64,000 nucleotides of DNA from Sipunculus nudus (lineage: Eukaryota; Annelida; Sipuncula; Golfingiida; Sipunculidae): NCBI GenBank assembly GCA_026874595.1, contig CM049313.1:49587659-49651658 (forward strand), given 5' to 3'. This document shows positions 60,990 to 64,000 of the stretch, piece by piece; within the stretch, counting starts at the first letter, position 1; each line of letters starts with the position of its first letter. The notes under the pieces were generated by a model that was given only the letters and a program-made list of their open reading frames with translations, did no database searches and had not been told where the DNA came from. The position numbers and the translations under genes are program-made.

Positions 60990-61834
60990 GCAGGACATTG
61001 TCTAGTCGACTAAATGACAGAACTAGAAGCTGAGGTTTCCGATTCGAACATTCCAATATATATAAACAAAAAAAGGGAAACGATATATATAAATGTTTGA
61101 CTGCCTAGAAATATTTCGTTTGATTTAGACCACAGTGTTTGATTAGCGTTTAGCCCTTTAATTGCATTAAATCAGCTAAAGGTACAATACTTGGATTTGA
61201 AATAAATGAATACCGAGAACAACATTTGGTTAATTTGATGGATTAATTCATTACGACATAAAAGAGCAAATTAAGCTTTCTGACTCGCATCGTTTTTATT
61301 CCACCAAGTCCAGTCAACAACATCTGTATACCGGCGTCTGTAAATATAAGATTTCTTTACAGATGTTCCTTGGCCTGATGGCTTTAATTAGCCTAGCCGT
61401 ATTGTCCTTCTCTCTGGGCGACACAGCTACATATGAATGTAACAGACGCAAACTGCGTTGATCCCAGGTCTAGTCTGCAAGACTAGTCTTACTCGATTAC
61501 AGGGACAATAGAAAACGTGGCGGAGATTAACATACGGTGCTAGGATGAAATCAGTTTTAGATTACCTCCCTCGAAGGTAAGCAGACTGCACAGCCCCCCC
61601 CCCCCCCCGCATAAAACGTACATTTAGATTAATATATCCATAAGATTTATTTCGTTTCTCTACCGAATATTTATTTATAATTAATACTATTTTCGTCTGA
61701 TTTTTTGGGAATATATTCACGTTTGCTTCCTTCAACAAGCTTTGCGAAGTGTATATGCCCACGGATAAATAAACTCTGAGTGGGAAGGTAATCAAAGTTC
61801 GGACAACATTTTTGCACACACACACACACATATA

Positions 61835-61879
<45 letters not shown>

Positions 61880-62320
61880 CTTCTAAACTATTGTTAGATA
61901 TACTATTCCATAGTAAACTCAGCAATGGAACCAAAGTATGTTATTCTAAATATTAATATATTTAATCTGCATATATAATACATAAATATCAATATTCTCC
62001 AAACTATGTAATTCTAATTATTAATATATTTAATCTGCATACATAATACATAAATATCATTTCTCTGAACATCAGGGGTTTGATTACTATGAACATCCTC
62101 CCCTTAATAAAAATTGGGGGGGGGGATATAAACTCCACAACATCTCCTGTATTGACGCCTGTGTGTGTCCTTGACTTTACCTAAATAAATCCTCTGTTCT
62201 GAGAATGACCACAAGGGTTACTATTAACTAGCACCAGCCCGGAAACGGCCGGAATCATTTTACAGGACGGCCGGGACGATGACTATTCCGGGCGGAAAAA
62301 CTTTTTCTTCGGCAAACACC
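60990..62320. other. No gene; C-run, G-run and (CA)n-(AT)n
   Basis: C-run at about 61595-61608, CA/AT repeat at 61815-61878, G-run at about 62116-62125. A 60-bp AT-rich phrase around TATTTAATCTGCATA is tandemly repeated (about 61950-62055). Confidence 0.5.
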
Positions 62321-62403
62321 ATAATTGTTAGGACTCGGTATCGCCTACACATTTCGTATTGCAATATGCTGCGATACATGGTAAGGTTTTGCCTATTGCA
62401 ATG

Positions 62404-62406
<3 letters not shown>

Positions 62407-62483
<77 letters not shown>
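62407..62483. repeat. (TC)n-(AT)n compound microsatellite
   Basis: About 15 TC units followed by about 23 AT units. Confidence 0.95.
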
Positions 62484-62486
<3 letters not shown>

Positions 62487-62539
62487 GCAATACAATGAAT
62501 ATTGTAACAATTAATTTTGTTATCTCTAGTCTTCTTTTG

Positions 62540-62776
62540 CTGATCAGTTTATTTCAAACAGGAAATATAACTTTATTACTTACATGACACTTGATCTAAA
62601 TGCAGTTATCATAAGATGTTAGGAGAGAATATTAATGAATGAATAAATATTATGACCGTGTTTAGTGCCTCTTTATTTATCTGGTATGTAAATGTCCTTG
62701 TATACCAATAAGTCATGGAGCAGACATGCATATTTCCTGGGACGGACCTTTGATCTCTAGTATATAAGCCCAACTT
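62540..62776 (+). repeat. Dispersed repeat, copy 2
   Basis: Partner of 49338-49745, without the 180-bp extra block. Confidence 0.65.
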
Positions 62777-63159
62777 CAACATTTCCTACTAAACATTTTA
62801 TAGACAGGGCAGGGACTTTCACTTTAAGTCTGTCATTTAGATGTCTAAATATGTTAAGGAAACATAAATTTTCAACCCTATATAAATAAATATCGAAAAA
62901 TATCAATGTTTGAAAACTGTATCGTGTTACGGGGTGACATAAAAGCGGACCGAACTGTCTCGCAAGTGAAGCTTGCCGGACTTGTGCGCCACCGCTATGG
63001 GTTCGAATCCCGGATCAGCCCAGTATTTTCCCCTGAGCAATTTGTTTTCTTAACAAAATTGGGGCTCGTCCAACGTGACGGTAAAACATTGTGGCCCAGG
63101 GAATAAGCTCACCAAAGTGTGACTTCTGGGATAATTAGTCTTGTTCTCATAACAAAACG

Positions 63160-63174
63160 CTCTTAAGAGGGGTG
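63160..63174 (+). promoter_or_regulatory. Polypurine tract candidate
   Basis: AAGAGGGG lies at the end of the internal region, with TG before the LTR. The equivalent in the second unit is AAGAGGG at about 63439-63445 followed by a (TG)n run. In LTR elements plus-strand synthesis starts from such a tract. Confidence 0.6.
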
Positions 63175-63330
63175 TGTTACGGGGTGATATAAAGGCGGAC
63201 CGAACTGCCTCGCTAGTGAAGCTTCCTTTTCTAGCGAAGCGGTTGGTACTCCGGACTTTTTCGGCACCTTTATGGGTTCGAATCCCGGATCGGCCTAGTA
63301 TTTTACACTGAACAATTTGTCTTCGTAACA
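63175..63330 (+). mobile_element. TRIM LTR with tRNA-like module (best-preserved)
   Basis: The 156-bp LTR starts TGTTACGGGGTGATATAAA and ends TCTTCGTAACA. It contains the A-box-like TAGCGAAGCGGT (63232-63243) and the perfect B-box GGTTCGAATCC (63275-63285). GCG(A)...(C)GC can pair as a D-stem, and TGGG/CCCG as a T-stem around TTCGAAT. A tRNA-like acceptor stem is not evident. Read as Pol III signals, these boxes would allow internal initiation. Confidence 0.85.
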
Positions 63331-63333
63331 AAA

Positions 63334-63345
63334 TGGGGGCTCGTC
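63334..63345 (+). promoter_or_regulatory. Primer-binding site, tRNA-Pro type
   Basis: TGGGGGCTCGTC begins three bases after the LTR end. It matches the first 12 bases of the classical tRNA-Pro primer site. The other internal region has TTGGGGCTCGTCC at 63059-63071. Matching past this point is poor. Confidence 0.75.
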
Positions 63346-63689
63346 TAACCTGACGGTATACCTTGTGGCCCAAGGAATAAGCTCACCAAAGTATGACTCC
63401 TGGGATAATTAGTCTTGTTCTGATAGCAGAAAGCTCTTAAGAGGGTGTGTGTGTGTCGGGGCACCATAAAAGCGGACCGAACTGTCTCGCTAGCGAAGCT
63501 TGCTTAGCTAGCGAAGCGGTTGGTACGCCGGACTTGTGCGCCACCTTTATGTGTTCGAACCCCGGATCGGCCCGGTATTTTCCCCTGAGCAATTTGTCTT
63601 CGTAACAATCGCGATACGCAGTTTGCGAATCCCCTGTATCGCGATTTACCAATAAATAGATAATATCGATCAGGCCTAATTATTATCAT

Positions 63690-64000
63690 GAACGCATCGG
63701 ATGTGTGATCCCTCGAAAAGGTGAAAAAAGCTGTAAGAATGGCCCGTCTGGTCACATTGGGGAAGACACTGTCTGATGTCCTCGATGGTATTATACGAAA
63801 CGCCCATAACTATACATTTTTATCATTAGTATTTGTCTTATATTTCCCTTGTCCCCATTTCTTAAATTTACGCCTGCAGGAAGTAGAAGAAAGGACAGAG
63901 CGTGATTCTTGTTTATGTTCTGAACTAATCACAAAGTAACAAAACAGATAACAATTTAATAGGCACGTAAAACGGTTTTCTCTGATAAACAAGACACTTA
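63690..64000. other. Nothing recognised
   Basis: Short frames only, to the end of the window. Confidence 0.4.

Larger units (their letters stand above)
62925..63607 (+). mobile_element. TRIM array: LTR-internal-LTR-internal-LTR, TSD ATCG
   Basis: Three LTRs (62925-63055, 63175-63330 and 63452-63607) alternate with two internal regions of 119 and 121 bp. ATCG flanks the whole array (62921-62924 and 63608-63611), so it behaves as one insertion. Each internal region begins with a primer-site-like sequence, contains GTGGCCCA(G/A)GGAATAAGCTC, and ends with CTCTTAAGAGGG just before the next LTR. The first LTR lacks the roughly 25 bp containing the A box. There is no coding capacity, so proteins must be supplied in trans by an autonomous LTR element (family knowledge). 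Confidence 0.9.
62329..63678 (-). mobile_element. hAT-like element copy 3, minus strand, hosting a TRIM
   Basis: The left end TAGGACTCGGTATCG matches the reverse complement of the 3' end of the 30239 element. The right end, reverse-complemented, starts TAGGCCTGATCGATATTATC and matches its 5' end, including GCGTATCG.GATACAG split by the TRIM. The flanks ATAATTGT and ATTATTAT agree at six of eight positions. Inside are a (TC)n-(AT)n array (62407-62483), a dispersed repeat (62540-62776) and the TRIM array (62925-63607). Confidence 0.65.

Noticed and set aside
63232-63285. tRNA gene in the 63-kb repeats
   Set aside because: The same sequence recurs in LTRs with TG...CA ends and 4-bp TSDs. No matching acceptor stem was seen.

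Overview
The window looks like gene-poor, repeat-saturated nuclear DNA of a metazoan. A lophotrochozoan, probably a bivalve mollusc, is my best inference. The reasons are AT-rich sequence, many (AT)n and (CT)n microsatellites, long G/C homopolymer runs, a large diversity of short non-autonomous transposons, LTR elements with a tRNA-Pro-like primer site, and a dead LINE. No prokaryotic gene organisation is present. I find no intact host protein-coding gene, no rRNA, no credible functional tRNA gene and no CRISPR array. Almost everything I can name is a mobile element or a fossil of one.

Layout. 0-8 kb: mostly anonymous AT-rich DNA with a CpG-rich promoter-like patch near 3.1 kb and a hAT-like element ending at 7157. 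8.0-8.6 kb: a motif-rich inverted-repeat element. 8.7-9.6 and 14.9-15.9 kb: a diverged direct duplication. 10.3-14.9 kb: a dead non-LTR retrotransposon with upstream ORF remnants, one of which is split by a 774-bp solo LTR (TSD ATGT). A hAT-type MITE sits in its endonuclease domain. 21.5-27.0 kb: a pseudogene of a widespread metazoan multi-copy protein family, opened by a CRE-carrying MITE, which was itself opened by a 3.2-kb insertion that in turn carries a MULE-like MITE with a 9-bp TSD. 30.2-31.1 kb: a hAT-like element. 32.0-33.0 kb: two tRNA-derived SINEs. 33.08-33.51 kb: a terminal-inverted-repeat element built from CTCGCCTAGGCGAG palindromes, inside an (AT)n tract. 41-43.3 kb: an interleaved duplication with TRIM remnants. 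46.2-48.8 kb: a 34-bp minisatellite with higher-order structure. 50.7-52.6 and 59.5-60.6 kb: elements carrying internal tandem repeats. 53.9-58.7 kb: a diverged duplication with a second solo LTR (TSD ATAA). 62.3-63.7 kb: a hAT-like element holding a triple-LTR TRIM array.

The most striking system is a miniature LTR retrotransposon (TRIM). Its LTR is about 156 bp, starts TGTTACG and ends CGTAACA, and contains a tRNA-like module with RNA polymerase III A-box-like and B-box sequences. The internal region is only about 120 bp and carries a tRNA-Pro-type primer-binding site and a purine tract. A solo LTR (TSD GCTT) and a three-LTR array (TSD ATCG) have clean 4-bp target duplications. Several other copies, some degraded, lie in the window.

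Limits: repeat boundaries come from reading by eye. Superfamily names rest on termini, TSD length and remembered family motifs, not on database searches.
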